Part shown: positions 1 to 9,102 of the stretch, one piece after another | Layout of the letters: the number at the start of each line of letters is the position of its first letter | Numbering within the stretch: position 1 is the stretch's first letter | DNA from: Desulfobulbaceae bacterium | GTDB lineage: Bacteria; Desulfobacterota; Desulfobulbia; Desulfobulbales; Desulfocapsaceae | Assembly: GCA_011390165.1 (NCBI GenBank) | Contig: JAABSV010000009.1 | Span: forward strand, 1-64,000 | Length of the DNA stretch: 64,000 bases | Direction: 5' to 3' | Notes under the pieces: model-generated | What the model saw: the letters and a program-made list of their open reading frames with translations, nothing else | Databases searched by the model: none | Told to the model about the DNA's origin: nothing | Position numbers and translations under genes: made by a program

Positions 1-776
1 TGCAGGTTGCGCCAGGGCAGGGCCTGCAGGTCGTTGAGGGTGGTGAGGTTGGCGGCGGTGCCGAGGTTGTGGTACTTCTCCATCATCTTGGTGGTGGTCA
101 GTTCCCCGTACAACTCCCGGTAAAGGCTGGCATAGCCCTTGCCGGCGGGGGCGGCGAAGTGGCTGTCTCCCTGGATGATGATCGCCTTGATGTTTTTCAC
201 CCCCATCCCCGCCCCGCCGCCCAACCGGCCAAAATGGCGGTAGCTGTCGACATTGATGCAGGCCATCGCCGAACCGCTCTCACCGGCCGGGCCGATCCGC
301 ATGATCGTCCGGTGGCCGCTCCCCCCCTTGAAGACCCGTCGCAGTAGACGGCCGCAACTCTCCACATCCATGCCCCGGAGATAGCCGGCCTCCTGCACCG
401 CCACATGGTGGGCGCCAAGGAGGAGGCAGCTCAGTTCCGGGGCCCGTCCGGTCACCACCAGGGCATCGAAGCCGGCAAAGAAGAGGGCATAGGCCGCCCG
501 GCCGCCGGCGTGGCTTTCGGTATACTGTCCGTGGTAGGCGGAGCGGAAGGCACAGACCATCTTACTCATCAGCGGAAAATAGCCGGTGAGCGGGCCTATG
601 GTAAAGATCAGCGGCTGTGCCGGATCATCCCAGGGACGATCGGGGTGGCCGTAATCGGCAAAAAGCAGGGCGGCCAGGCCACTGCCGCCGACCACCTCCT
701 GGCGCCGGTCGATCTCGACGATCTTCGCCCTGCCACTGGCCGCATCGACCACCATCACCCGAAATTCCTGCCGCAT
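1..776 (-). CDS. Aldehyde:ferredoxin oxidoreductase (tungsten pterin enzyme), N-terminal part; runs off the window
   Basis: Reading from the ATG at 776, about 258 codons are visible and the 3-prime end lies outside the window. The family oxidises aldehydes to carboxylates with a tungsten-bis-pterin cofactor and passes electrons to ferredoxin. Visible family signatures are an early double-glycine segment (VVGGSGLAALLF), TIGPLTGYFPLM, SHAGGRAAYALFFAGFDAL, IGPAGES and a glycine-rich stretch followed by KNIKAI, which in the family line the cofactor-binding domain. The CxxC-type cluster ligands would lie beyond the edge. The start codon overlaps the stop of the upstream ferredoxin gene (ATGA), so the two are almost certainly co-translated and the ferredoxin is the likely electron partner. 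The substrate cannot be told. Confidence 0.9.
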   Translation of the reverse strand, partial: MRQEFRVMVVDAASGRAKIVEIDRRQEVVGGSGLAALLFADYGHPDRPWDDPAQPLIFTIGPLTGYFPLMSKMVCAFRSAYHGQYTESHAGGRAAYALFFAGFDALVVTGRAPELSCLLLGAHHVAVQEAGYLRGMDVESCGRLLRRVFKGGSGHRTIMRIGPAGESGSAMACINVDSYRHFGRLGGGAGMGVKNIKAIIIQGDSHFAAPAGKGYASLYRELYGELTTTKMMEKYHNLGTAANLTTLNDLQALPWRNL

Positions 777-1192
777 CACTCTTTCTCCTCTTCGTCCAGG
801 CCAACCATCTCCAGACAGCCCTGGGGGCAGTAGCGGACACACTGGCCGCAGTGGAGACAGACGTAGATGTGGCCCTGGCGATCGGCGCTGATCGCCGCCA
901 CCGGGCAGGCCGGCAGACACTCGCCGCACTGGATGCACAGTTCCCGGTGGTAGCGTATCCCGCCCTTCGGTCGCTCGCGCAGGGCACCGGTGGGGCAGAC
1001 TGCGGCGCAGGGGGCCGGCTGGCAGGCAAGACAGGTGACGGCGATAAAGCCGGTGGACAGCCCGCCGGCGGTGTGGATACGGATGCCGGCGGCGTTCCAG
1101 GAGAGGCTCCGGTAGACCAGGCGGGCACAGGCGAGGGAGCAGCTGTGGCAGCCGATGCACTGCTCCATCCGGGGGGTGGTGAGCTGCTTCAT
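776..1192 (-). CDS. Polyferredoxin with four [4Fe-4S] sites, partner of the oxidoreductase
   Basis: 138 residues with four cysteine clusters: C12/C15/C18/C22, C54/C57/C62/C66, C86/C89/C92/C96 and C112/C115/C118/C122. This is the layout of DmsB/HycB-like electron-transfer subunits with four cubane clusters. There is no signal peptide or membrane segment, so it should be cytoplasmic. Its stop overlaps the start of the aldehyde:ferredoxin oxidoreductase (ATGA), which suggests it carries electrons to or from that enzyme; family members beside such oxidoreductases are usually described as the small subunit. The C-terminus is acidic. Confidence is high for an iron-sulfur electron carrier and moderate for the specific partnership. 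Confidence 0.92.
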   Translation of the reverse strand: MKQLTTPRMEQCIGCHSCSLACARLVYRSLSWNAAGIRIHTAGGLSTGFIAVTCLACQPAPCAAVCPTGALRERPKGGIRYHRELCIQCGECLPACPVAAISADRQGHIYVCLHCGQCVRYCPQGCLEMVGLDEEEKE

Positions 1193-1310
1193 CGTCGCTC
1201 CGCCTGACGCGGGTCGCTGCGCCGGTGATGGGGTAAAGGTTTGGCAAGCATGATTGCACCCAGTCTACACCAGGGCGCGGCAAAAATGAAGGGGATACGG
1301 GACCGACGTT

Positions 1311-2801
1311 TCAGTCGGCGGCAGCAAGGCCAGCCATCATCTGCGGGATGAGGGCGACCATCTCCTCGTCGTCACTGGCAAAAAGAGCGACAATCCGACC
1401 ATTGTACATCACCCCGATGCGGTCGGCGAGGGCAAAGGCCTCGCCGAGGTCGCCGGTCACCACCAGCACCCCCGCCGCCTCCCGCGCCTTGAGAAGGAGG
1501 TTCCAGACATCCTCGGCGGCGGCGATATCAAGCCCCTGGGTGGGCTGCTCGGCGACAATCAGCCGCGGGCGGCGGTAAAACTCCCGGGCCAGCACCAGCT
1601 TCTGCAGGTTGCCGCCGGAGAGCTGCCAGGCAAAGGCCTGCGGGTCGGCCGGGCGGATATCGAACTCGCCCAGCAGGTGGCCGATCTTCTCCGCCGCTCG
1701 CCGCCGGTCCAGCCAAGGGCCACGGCTGAAACCGCCCCGGGTGGTAAGAAGAAAGTTGTCGAGCAGGTCGAGCCCCTGGCAGGTGGCCAGCCCCTGGCGG
1801 TCCTCCGGGATATAGGAGAGGGTGTTGTCGCGGTTGCCGCGGCCGAAGAACTCGGCCCACTCCATGCCAAGGATACGGACGCTCTCCGGCGCCGGTCGGT
1901 GCAGGCCGCAGATCGCCTCCACCAGCTGCTTCTGGCCGTTGCCGGCCACCCCGACCAGGGCGAGAATCTCCCCCTGACGCAGTTCAAGACTCACCCCGGC
2001 CAGCACCGGGGTGGTGAGGTCGCTCACCTTCAGGACAATCTGCCTCGCCTCCATGGGGCTCTTCTCCACCCGCAGGAGAACCTCCCGCCCCACCATGCGC
2101 TCGGCCAGTTCGGCGGTGGAGGCCACCTCGGCGGCGGCCACCGTGTCGACGATCTCCCCCCGGCGGAGGATGGCGATGCGGTCGGCCACCGCCATCACCT
2201 CCTCGAGCTTGTGGCTGATAAAGACGATCCCCTTGCCGAGAGCGGTCATCTTCCGCATGGTGGCAAAGAGATTGTCCGCCTCATGGGGGGTGAGCACGGC
2301 GGTGGGCTCGTCGAAGATCAGCACCCGGCTCTCCCGCTGGAGGAGTTTGAGGATCTCCACCTGCTGCCGCTCGCCCATGGAGAGGTCACTGATCAGGGCC
2401 GCCGGGTCGACCTGCATGCCGTACCGTTCGGCCAGGGCCACCACCTCCGCCTGCATGGTCCGCAGGTTCAGCCACAGCCCGCCCGGCCGGCCGAGGAAGA
2501 TATTTTCGGCGACGGTGAGCGCCCCCACCAGCTTGAAGTGCTGGTAGACCATGCCGATGCCGGCCTCGATGGCCTTGTCGGTGGCGGTGATCGCCAGCGG
2601 CTGGCCATCGACAAAAATGGTGCCGCTGTCCGGCTGCAGCTGCCCGGCCAGGATCGACATCAGGGTCGATTTGCCGGCGCCGTTTTCGCCGAGCAGGGCG
2701 AGCACCCGCCCCTGCTCGATGGTCAAGGAAACCTGGTGGTTGGCGCGAACCCGGCCGAAGGATTTACTGATATTCTCCAGGCGGATCAGCGGTACCGCCA
2801 T
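1311..2801 (-). CDS. Nucleoside/purine ABC transporter ATP-binding protein (two ABC domains)
   Basis: 496 residues from the ATG at 2801, two bases beyond the stop of the upstream gpt-like gene; an in-frame extension to 3023 is only a shadow of that gene. The first ABC domain has Walker A GENGAGKS (38-45), signature LSMGE (140-144) and Walker B LIFDEP (161-166). The second domain has a degenerate Walker A (GVAGNGQK), the signature LSGGN and AEQPTQGLD in place of a normal Walker B. One good and one degenerate site is normal for the sugar/nucleoside import class (RbsA, YufO/NupO types). It energises the two permeases at 3321-5305 with the BMP binding protein at 5342-6403. Confidence 0.92.
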   Translation of the reverse strand: MAVPLIRLENISKSFGRVRANHQVSLTIEQGRVLALLGENGAGKSTLMSILAGQLQPDSGTIFVDGQPLAITATDKAIEAGIGMVYQHFKLVGALTVAENIFLGRPGGLWLNLRTMQAEVVALAERYGMQVDPAALISDLSMGERQQVEILKLLQRESRVLIFDEPTAVLTPHEADNLFATMRKMTALGKGIVFISHKLEEVMAVADRIAILRRGEIVDTVAAAEVASTAELAERMVGREVLLRVEKSPMEARQIVLKVSDLTTPVLAGVSLELRQGEILALVGVAGNGQKQLVEAICGLHRPAPESVRILGMEWAEFFGRGNRDNTLSYIPEDRQGLATCQGLDLLDNFLLTTRGGFSRGPWLDRRRAAEKIGHLLGEFDIRPADPQAFAWQLSGGNLQKLVLAREFYRRPRLIVAEQPTQGLDIAAAEDVWNLLLKAREAAGVLVVTGDLGEAFALADRIGVMYNGRIVALFASDDEEMVALIPQMMAGLAAAD

Positions 2802-2803
2802 GG

Positions 2804-3292
2804 TCAGCCTCTTTCCCGGCCGGCGATGGGGACGGCGAACTGCGACTCGGCATCCCAGGGGAAGAGAATCCAGGTATCCTGACTCACCTCGGTGATGAAG
2901 GTATCGACCTGGGTTCGACCGGCCGGTTTGGCGTAGACCGTGGCGAAATGGGCCTTCGGCACCAGCCGTCGGACGATCTGGGCGGTGCGGCCGGTGTCCA
3001 CCAGGTCGTCCACCAGCAGCCACCCCTGGCCGTCGCCGTCGACCCCTTTGAGAATCTCCGCATCCCCCTTCTTGTCCTTCCAGTCATAGCTGGAGATGCA
3101 GATGGTGTCGACCAGGTGGATGTCGAGCTCCCGGGCGATGATCGCCGCCGGCACCATGCCACCACGGGTGATGGCGATGATCCCCTTGTAGTAGTCGGTG
3201 GAGAGGAGCCGCCAGGCGAGGGCCTTGGAGTCGCGGTGGAGCTGTTCCCAGGAGATCGGGTAGGTTTTTTTGTACTTGTCGTTGCCTGCCAT
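2804..3292 (-). CDS. gpt: Xanthine-guanine phosphoribosyltransferase
   Basis: 162 residues, close in length and sequence to E. coli Gpt. It transfers phosphoribose from PRPP to xanthine or guanine to give XMP or GMP in the cytoplasm. The PRPP-binding motif [12 protein letters not shown] lies at 92-103; ITRGGMVPA (41-49), the ISSYD segment (67-70) and the C-terminal [10 protein letters not shown] are typical of the family. The gene sits between the permease genes and the ATPase gene of the nucleoside transporter, 28 bp after the first and 2 bp before the second, so uptake and salvage should be co-expressed. This context also argues that the transporter handles purines or purine nucleosides. 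Confidence 0.93.
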   Translation of the reverse strand: MAGNDKYKKTYPISWEQLHRDSKALAWRLLSTDYYKGIIAITRGGMVPAAIIARELDIHLVDTICISSYDWKDKKGDAEILKGVDGDGQGWLLVDDLVDTGRTAQIVRRLVPKAHFATVYAKPAGRTQVDTFITEVSQDTWILFPWDAESQFAVPIAGRERG

Positions 3293-3320
3293 GCGCTTCT
3301 CGTCGTGAGAGGGTTGTTGG

Positions 3321-4241
3321 TTAATCCACCGGCTCCTCGTTTATGCCGAGGGCGGCCGGGGCCTCGCCGCTGCCGCGCCGCCAGCTGGAAAAGACCAGGA
3401 CGAGCACGGTGAGCAGATAGGGGAGCATGAGGAGAATGGAACTGGGCACCTGGGTGCCGGTGGCCTGCAGGCGCAGCTGCAGGGCCATGATGCCGCCGAA
3501 GAGATAGGCGCCGAACACCGCCCGGCCCGGCCGCCAGAAGGCGAAGATAACCAGGGCGACGGCAATCCAGCCCCGGCCGGCGGTGAGGTTGCTGGTCCAG
3601 AGATGGGTGTAGGCGAGGGAGAGGTAGGCACCCCCCAGCCCCATCAAAAAGCCACCGACCAGAACCCCCAGCCAGCGGTGGGCGGCCACCGACAGCCCGG
3701 CGGCGGTGGCTGCCGCCGGGTACTCGCCCACCGCCCGCAGGGCCAGGCCGAGCCTTGTCCTGGTGAAGAAGAGCCAGATAAGCGGTACCAGGATATAGCT
3801 GCAGTAGACGAGTATGTCGTGGCGGAAAAAGATCGGCCCGAGCAGGGGGATGGCGGCGAGACCGGGCAGGGGGAGCGGGTCGAAGCCGGGCGCCGAGAGC
3901 CCGACGTAGCCGGTGCCGAGATAGTTGGCCAGGCCGAGGCCGAGGATGGTCAGAGCCAGGCCGGAGACCACCTGGTTACCCTGGAAGATGAGACAGACCA
4001 CGCCATGGATGGAGGTGGCCAGACTGCCCACCACTCCGGCGAGGAAAAAGCCGAGAAGCGGGCTGCCGGTCAGCCGGGCGGTGACAAAGCCGGCCAGGGC
4101 GCCGAGGATCATCGTTCCTTCGACGCCAAGGTTGAGCACCCCCGACTTCTCGGTGAAGATCTCGCCGAGGGTGGCGTAGAGGATCGGGGTGCCCGACTGG
4201 ACCGCCGCCGCCAAAAGGAGGATGAGGATCTCGAAGGTCAT
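3321..4241 (-). CDS. Nucleoside ABC transporter permease (second subunit)
   Basis: 306 residues, very hydrophobic, with about eight to nine predicted membrane segments. It belongs to the branched-chain/ribose permease superfamily and resembles the YufQ/NupQ type: an early [17 protein letters not shown] motif, and [19 protein letters not shown], the cytoplasmic loop that contacts the ATPase. It overlaps the upstream permease by four bases (ATGA), so the two are translationally coupled and probably form a heterodimeric channel. The substrate is inferred from the BMP binding protein and the embedded gpt gene. Confidence 0.9.
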   Translation of the reverse strand: MTFEILILLLAAAVQSGTPILYATLGEIFTEKSGVLNLGVEGTMILGALAGFVTARLTGSPLLGFFLAGVVGSLATSIHGVVCLIFQGNQVVSGLALTILGLGLANYLGTGYVGLSAPGFDPLPLPGLAAIPLLGPIFFRHDILVYCSYILVPLIWLFFTRTRLGLALRAVGEYPAAATAAGLSVAAHRWLGVLVGGFLMGLGGAYLSLAYTHLWTSNLTAGRGWIAVALVIFAFWRPGRAVFGAYLFGGIMALQLRLQATGTQVPSSILLMLPYLLTVLVLVFSSWRRGSGEAPAALGINEEPVD

Positions 4242-5305
4242 CCCGGCCTCCGCCAGACCAGCCGGTAGTGGGTAAAGAGACCGCCGGCGAGCACGGTGAG
4301 CAGCACCAGCCCCTCGATTATCCCACCAAAGGCGGCCGGAACCTGCAGATCAAGCTGCAGACTCTCCACCCCCACCCGCAGACCGGCAAGGAGCAGGGCG
4401 GCAAAGCCGATGGCCAGAGGGTTGAGCCGGGCCAGCCAGGCCACCACGATGGCGGTGTAACCATAGCCGACCATGATGCTCGGCTGCAACCGGTGCACGG
4501 TCGCCGAGGCCTCGAGAAAACCGGCCCAGCCGGCCAGGGCACCACTGATGACCAGCACCAGCACCACCAGGCGGTTGTAGGGCAGGCCGGCATAGCGGGC
4601 GGCCCGGACGTTGTCGCCGCTCGCCTTCACCTCGAAGCCGAGGCGGGTAAAACGAAAAAAGACCCAGATAACAAGGCCGAGGAGGATGCAGTGGGCCAGT
4701 CCCCAGTTGATCGAAGAGGTGCCGATCTTGCCGACAATCGCCCCGTCGGTGAACACCGGGGTCATCGGGAAGCCGAAGCTGGCCGGATCCTTCCACACCC
4801 CGTAGACCAGGTAGTCGAGAAAGAGGATGGCGACGTAGTTGAGCATCAGGGTAACGATGATCTCGTTGGCGCGGAACTTCTGGCGGAGAAGGGCGGGGAT
4901 GAGGCCCCAGAACCCCCCGCAGAGGCAGGCCATCGCCGCCATCGCCGGCAGCAGGGCAAATTTCGGCCAGTCGGGGAAGGAGAGGGCCACCCAGGTGGCG
5001 CCGATGGCGCCAAGGGCAAACTGCCCCTCGGCGCCAATGTTCCAGATCTTCAGGCGGAAGGCCACCGCCACCCCGAGGGCGCAGAGATAGATGGGGATCG
5101 CCTTGAGGATGCTGTCCTCCAGCGCCCAGGGGGAGCCGAAGGCGCCCCGGAAGAGGGTGAGAATCCCCTCCAGAGGCGGCGTGCCCCGGATCGCCAGCAT
5201 GCCGGCACTAAGGAGCAGAGAGAGGAGCAGGGCCACACTCAAAACAACACAGGAGCCCCAGTATCCCAGGGGCTCCTGTCTTTTGGCAACACGCATCGGC
5301 AGCAT
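4238..5305 (-). CDS. Nucleoside ABC transporter permease (first subunit)
   Basis: 355 residues with many hydrophobic segments, similar to the YufP/NupP class. The LKIWNIGAEGQFALGAIGA segment and the loop FTRLGFEVKASGDNVRAARYAG (split here only by function, the EAA-like ATPase contact) are family hallmarks. It partners with the permease at 3321-4241, whose start overlaps its stop. The binding protein gene ends 36 bp upstream, so all belong to one transcript running from 6403 to 1311. Cytoplasmic membrane location. Confidence 0.9.
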   Translation of the reverse strand: MLPMRVAKRQEPLGYWGSCVVLSVALLLSLLLSAGMLAIRGTPPLEGILTLFRGAFGSPWALEDSILKAIPIYLCALGVAVAFRLKIWNIGAEGQFALGAIGATWVALSFPDWPKFALLPAMAAMACLCGGFWGLIPALLRQKFRANEIIVTLMLNYVAILFLDYLVYGVWKDPASFGFPMTPVFTDGAIVGKIGTSSINWGLAHCILLGLVIWVFFRFTRLGFEVKASGDNVRAARYAGLPYNRLVVLVLVISGALAGWAGFLEASATVHRLQPSIMVGYGYTAIVVAWLARLNPLAIGFAALLLAGLRVGVESLQLDLQVPAAFGGIIEGLVLLTVLAGGLFTHYRLVWRRPG

Positions 5306-5341
5306 TCAGGGTGCCCGTTCTTCTGTCCGGGGCGCGGTGGA

Positions 5342-6403
5342 TTACTCGGTGGTACCGACCACGCCCTTGACAAACCAGCTCATGCTGAGCATTTCCGCAT
5401 CGGTCATGGCCACCCCTTCGGCAACCTTCACCGCACCGCTCTGGTCGAAAATCGGGCCGGTAAAGATGGTGTCCTTGCCGGCGGCAATCTCCGCCTTTTT
5501 GGCCGTCACCCGGTCACGCACATCCTGGGGCACCATCGCGCCAAAGGGGGCCAGATCGACGATCCCTTCGGCCAGGCCGGGCCAGGCCGATTCCGGCTTC
5601 CAGTTACCCTGGCGCACCTCTTCCACCACCTTGACGTAGTAGGGGCCCCACTTCCAGATCGGCGCGGTGAGATGGGCCTTCGGGGCGAAGGGCGCCATGT
5701 CGGAGTTGTAGCCGATGGAGTAGACCCCCTTCTCCTCCGCCGCCTCCTGCGGTCCCGGTGAGTCCTGATGCTGGGCGATCACATCGGCGCCGACATCAAG
5801 CAGCGATTTGGCCGCCTCCTTTTCGGTGGCCGGGTCGTACCAGGTCTTGGTCCAGACCACCCGCACCGTCGCCTCGGGGTTGACCGCCTGGGCGCCAAGG
5901 GTGAAGGCGTTGATGCCGCGGATCACCTCAGGGATGGGGAAGGCGGCGGCATAGCCAAGGATGTTCGATTTGGTCATCGCCCCGGCGACCATCCCGGAGA
6001 GGTAGCGGGCCTGGTACATCCGGCCGAAGTAGTTGCCCATGTTTTCGGCCATCTTGAAGCCGGAACAGTGCAGGAAGGCGATATCGGGAAACTGCTTGGC
6101 GACTTTCAGCATCGGGTCCATATAGCCGAAGCTGGTGGCGAAGATCACATCAAAACCCTTGCGCGCCATGTTGAGCATCACCCGCTCGGCATCCGGGCCT
6201 TCCGGCACCGATTCGACGTAGGAGGTGGTCACCCCATCCAGTGCCTCGACAGCCTGCCGGCCGACATCGTGGGCGTAGGAATAGCCGGCATCACCAATCG
6301 GCGAGACATAGACAAAACCAACCTTCAACTCCTTTTCGGCAGCCTGGACCGTGCCGGCCATGACCAGCAACAGCAGTACCGCCAGCACCTGCAACACTTT
6401 CAT
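5342..6403 (-). CDS. BMP-family substrate-binding protein of the nucleoside ABC transporter
   Basis: 353 residues from the ATG at 6403, preceded by GGGAGGGTGGAG; a longer in-frame start at 6532 would add a basic low-complexity leader encoded by a 12-bp tandem repeat and is rejected. The N-terminus is a cleavable signal peptide ending near VQA (residues 1-21) without a lipobox cysteine, so the protein should be free in the periplasm. KVGFVYVSPIGDAGYSYAHD and GFDVIFATSFGYMD are typical of the basic membrane protein (BmpA/PnrA/Med) family, which binds purine nucleosides in studied members. It is the first gene of the transporter operon. The exact ligand is inferred. Confidence 0.9.
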   Translation of the reverse strand: MKVLQVLAVLLLLVMAGTVQAAEKELKVGFVYVSPIGDAGYSYAHDVGRQAVEALDGVTTSYVESVPEGPDAERVMLNMARKGFDVIFATSFGYMDPMLKVAKQFPDIAFLHCSGFKMAENMGNYFGRMYQARYLSGMVAGAMTKSNILGYAAAFPIPEVIRGINAFTLGAQAVNPEATVRVVWTKTWYDPATEKEAAKSLLDVGADVIAQHQDSPGPQEAAEEKGVYSIGYNSDMAPFAPKAHLTAPIWKWGPYYVKVVEEVRQGNWKPESAWPGLAEGIVDLAPFGAMVPQDVRDRVTAKKAEIAAGKDTIFTGPIFDQSGAVKVAEGVAMTDAEMLSMSWFVKGVVGTTE

Positions 6404-6432
6404 ACTCCACCCTCCCTTGATTACGTTCCTGT

Positions 6433-6474
6433 GATGATTTCTACGATGATTTCTGCGATGAATTCTGCGATGTT
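6433..6474. repeat. 12-bp tandem repeat in the leader of the BMP operon
   Basis: Three consecutive units GATGATTTCTAC, GATGATTTCTGC and GATGAATTCTGC, followed by a partial fourth (GATGTT). The array lies 30 bp upstream of the binding-protein start, between the amino-acid and nucleoside transporter operons. It is AT-richer than its surroundings. Whether it is regulatory or a neutral slipped-strand array cannot be told. Confidence 0.8.
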
Positions 6475-6591
6475 CTTTTGTGTTGATCTTTTGTTCGGGC
6501 GGCCTGCCCGGCGGGCGGCTGGGCGTTGCCACCCCCCGCCCGTCAGGCGGTGAGGCCCTGCCCCCCGCAAAGACGTCCCGGGAAGACGGTA

Positions 6592-7326
6592 TTACAACAC
6601 CTGTTTGAGAAAGAGCTTGGCCCGTTCCTCGGTGGGGTTGGTGAAGAAATGCTCCGGGGTGCCCACTTCCACCACCCGGCCCTCGTCCATGAAGATCACC
6701 CGATCGGCGACTTCCCGGGCAAAACCCATCTCATGGGTGACCACCACCATGGTCATCCCCTCCCTGGCCAGCTGCTTCATCACGTCGAGGACCTCGCCGA
6801 CCATTTCCGGGTCGAGGGCGGAGGTCGGCTCGTCAAAGAGCATGACCTTCGGGTCCATGGCCAGGGCCCGGGCGATGGCCACCCGCTGCTGCTGGCCGCC
6901 GGAGAGACGGGATGGGTACTCGCCTGCCTTTTCGGGAATCCCCACCTTGCGCAGCAGGCTGTGGGCCTTCTCCTCGGCCACCTTGCGGCTCCGCTTGCGC
7001 ACCCGGCACTGGGCCAGGGTGAGGTTTTCGAGAACCGTCTTGTGGGGGAAGAGGTTGAACTGCTGGAAGACCATGCCCACCTCGGCACGGATATTGTTCA
7101 TATTGGTGCGGCGGTCGGCCAGATCCACCCCGTCGATGATGATATGGCCATCGGTGAAGGTCTCCAGGCCGTTGATGCAGCGCAGGAAGGTGGATTTCCC
7201 CGAGCCGGAGGGGCCGATCACCACCACCACCTCACCGCGGGCAACATCGGTGGAGACCTTGTCCACCGCCCGAATCGGCCCGAGACGGCCGGGAAAAATC
7301 TTGGTGACGTTAACCGCTTTAATCAC
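6592..7326 (-). CDS. Polar amino-acid ABC transporter ATP-binding protein (GlnQ/ArtP type)
   Basis: 244 residues from the GTG at 7326, which overlaps the permease stop by eight bases and has GGAGG ten bases upstream; a 5-prime ATG at 7359 would lie deep inside the permease gene. Walker A is GPSGSGKS, signature LSGGQQQR, Walker [14 protein letters not shown]-loop VVTHEMGFA, and the tail [14 protein letters not shown] is typical of the GlnQ/HisP/ArtP group. It hydrolyses ATP to drive uptake through the permease at 7319-8278 with the binding protein at 8299-9102. The likely substrates are glutamine, glutamate, arginine or similar amino acids. Confidence 0.93.
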   Translation of the reverse strand: MIKAVNVTKIFPGRLGPIRAVDKVSTDVARGEVVVVIGPSGSGKSTFLRCINGLETFTDGHIIIDGVDLADRRTNMNNIRAEVGMVFQQFNLFPHKTVLENLTLAQCRVRKRSRKVAEEKAHSLLRKVGIPEKAGEYPSRLSGGQQQRVAIARALAMDPKVMLFDEPTSALDPEMVGEVLDVMKQLAREGMTMVVVTHEMGFAREVADRVIFMDEGRVVEVGTPEHFFTNPTEERAKLFLKQVL

Positions 7327-8278
7327 TGATCGAGAACCTCCGTTCCATGTAATAGACAACCTGGGAAAGCAGTGAGGTCACCAGCAGATACATCGCCGCC
7401 ACCACCAGCCACACCTCGAAGGTGGCGAAGGTGGAGGTGATGATCTCCCGGCCGGCCTTGGTCAGGTCGGTGATGGCGATGACCGAAACCAGGGACGAGT
7501 CCTTGATCAGGCTGATAAACTGTCCGGAGAGTGGGGGGAGTATCCTTTTAAAGGCCTGGGGCAGAACTATGTCCCACATCGTCTGAAAGACGTTCATTCC
7601 CAGGGAGCGGGAGGCCTCGCTCTGCCCCTTGGCGACCGACTGGATTCCGGCCCGGACGATCTCCGCCACGTAGGCACCGGCAAAGAGCGACAGGGCGCCA
7701 ATACCGCAGACGTTGCGGCTGAGGTTGAAGACCGTGCCGAGAAAGAAGTAGGCGATGAAGATCTGCACCAGCAGGGGGGTGCCGCGGATACACTCGACGT
7801 AGACCGCCGCCAGCCCCCGCAGGGTGAAGTTCTTCGACACCCGGGCCAGACCGGTGATCAGGCCGAGAATGAGGGCGAAAAAGCTCGATACCGCCGAGAG
7901 CCAGAGGGTGGTCCAGAGACCGTACATCAGTGGGCCGAGACGCCAGTGGCTGGTAAAGCCGATGGTGTCGCCGGCAAACATCTCTTCCCCCTCGGCCACC
8001 CGCAGGCTGCCGCTTTCCACCTGCCACTGCAGCTTCTCGCCGTTCTCCGCCGCCAGGGTTACCGTACTGTTTTTGCCATTCCGCACCACCGTCGTCACCC
8101 GGCCGTCGGCCGGGGTCTTCTCGGCCTCCTCGGCGAGATAGAAAAAGTACTGGGGTACCCGGTACCAGCGCCACTGGTAGTCTATCTTGGCAATCGCCCC
8201 CCAGGTTGCGGCGGACACCCCGATGAGGATGACCGCCAGCAGGACAACCCAGGGCCAGGTTTTTTCGGTGGCATTCAA
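7319..8278 (-). CDS. Polar amino-acid ABC transporter permease with periplasmic insertion
   Basis: 319 residues. The first membrane helix (about 8-30) is followed by an 80-residue soluble stretch (about 32-112) rich in short beta-like segments, then the usual HisM/GlnP permease core: [23 protein letters not shown], the EAA loop [20 protein letters not shown], and the C-terminal helices. The core is the normal 210-220 residues; the insertion makes the protein longer than most GlnP proteins. Related insertions are known to me from amino-acid permeases of deltaproteobacteria, so it is probably a subfamily feature. Its role is unknown; it may dock the binding protein. It is co-transcribed with the ATPase and the binding protein. 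Confidence 0.92.
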   Translation of the reverse strand: MNATEKTWPWVVLLAVILIGVSAATWGAIAKIDYQWRWYRVPQYFFYLAEEAEKTPADGRVTTVVRNGKNSTVTLAAENGEKLQWQVESGSLRVAEGEEMFAGDTIGFTSHWRLGPLMYGLWTTLWLSAVSSFFALILGLITGLARVSKNFTLRGLAAVYVECIRGTPLLVQIFIAYFFLGTVFNLSRNVCGIGALSLFAGAYVAEIVRAGIQSVAKGQSEASRSLGMNVFQTMWDIVLPQAFKRILPPLSGQFISLIKDSSLVSVIAITDLTKAGREIITSTFATFEVWLVVAAMYLLVTSLLSQVVYYMERRFSISD

Positions 8279-8298
8279 GATATCGCCCCTCTTCCGGC

Positions 8299-9102
8299 TT
8301 ACTGGATCTCTTTCAACCAGGTGTCATCCTGGAACCACTTGTGGTAAATCTTGTCATAAACCCCGTCGTACTTGATCTGGGCCATGAAGTTGTTCAACCA
8401 GTTGAGGAAATCGGGATCGCCGCGACGGATGGCCCAGGCCAGGGGCTCCTTGGTGAAGGGCTCGTCGAGATGGACGATCTTGCCGTCGCCCTTCTGACCA
8501 ACGGCGATGGCGTTGAAGGGGAGGTCGTAGATGAAGGCGTCGATCTTGCCGTTGACCAGTTCCATCACCCCTTCCTGCTCGGTCTCGTAGGAGATGTACT
8601 TGGCATCGGGGATCATCCGTTTGGTTGCCTGCTCACCGGTGGTGCCCAGTTTCGAGGCGACGGTGTAGCCGGCCTTGTTGAGGTCCTTGTAGGACTTCAC
8701 CTCGCCGGCCAGTTCCTTTTTGAGAAGGATCGACTGGCCGATGAGAATGTAGGGCTGGGCGAAGTTGACCGACATGTTCCGCTCCTGGGTGAGGGTCATG
8801 CCGGACATGATGATGTCAAATTTGTCGGTGAGCAGGGCGGGGATGATCCCGTCCCAGGCGGTGGAGACCAGTTCCAGTTCCACATTCATCGCCTTGGCCA
8901 TTCTTTTTGCCACATCGACGTCGAAGCCGATGATCTCGCCCTTCTGGTTGGTCAACTCGAAGGGCATGTAGCCGGGTTCCATCCCCACCCGCAACTTGCC
9001 CCGCTTCTGGATCTCCGCCAGGGTGTCGGCGGCGCTTACCGTTCCGGCCGCAAAGGCCAGGGCAGTCAGGGCAACAGCAAAAAATAGACAGAGTTTTTTC
9101 AT
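8299..9102 (-). CDS. Periplasmic amino-acid-binding protein (SBP family 3)
   Basis: 267 residues from the ATG at 9102. This start has AAAGGAG at proper spacing (six bases); the ATG at 9108 would be directly on the Shine-Dalgarno sequence, and the upstream in-frame extension to 9363 is non-coding leader. A signal peptide covers residues 1-22 ending at VSA. The mature protein has the family 3 opening AEIQKRGKLRVGMEPGYMPFE, the GFDVDVAKRMAKAM segment and DGIIPALLTDKFDIIMSGMT. It delivers an amino acid to the permease 20 bp downstream. The gene is the first of its operon and is divergent from the sugar kinase. Confidence 0.92.
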   Translation of the reverse strand: MKKLCLFFAVALTALAFAAGTVSAADTLAEIQKRGKLRVGMEPGYMPFELTNQKGEIIGFDVDVAKRMAKAMNVELELVSTAWDGIIPALLTDKFDIIMSGMTLTQERNMSVNFAQPYILIGQSILLKKELAGEVKSYKDLNKAGYTVASKLGTTGEQATKRMIPDAKYISYETEQEGVMELVNGKIDAFIYDLPFNAIAVGQKGDGKIVHLDEPFTKEPLAWAIRRGDPDFLNWLNNFMAQIKYDGVYDKIYHKWFQDDTWLKEIQ

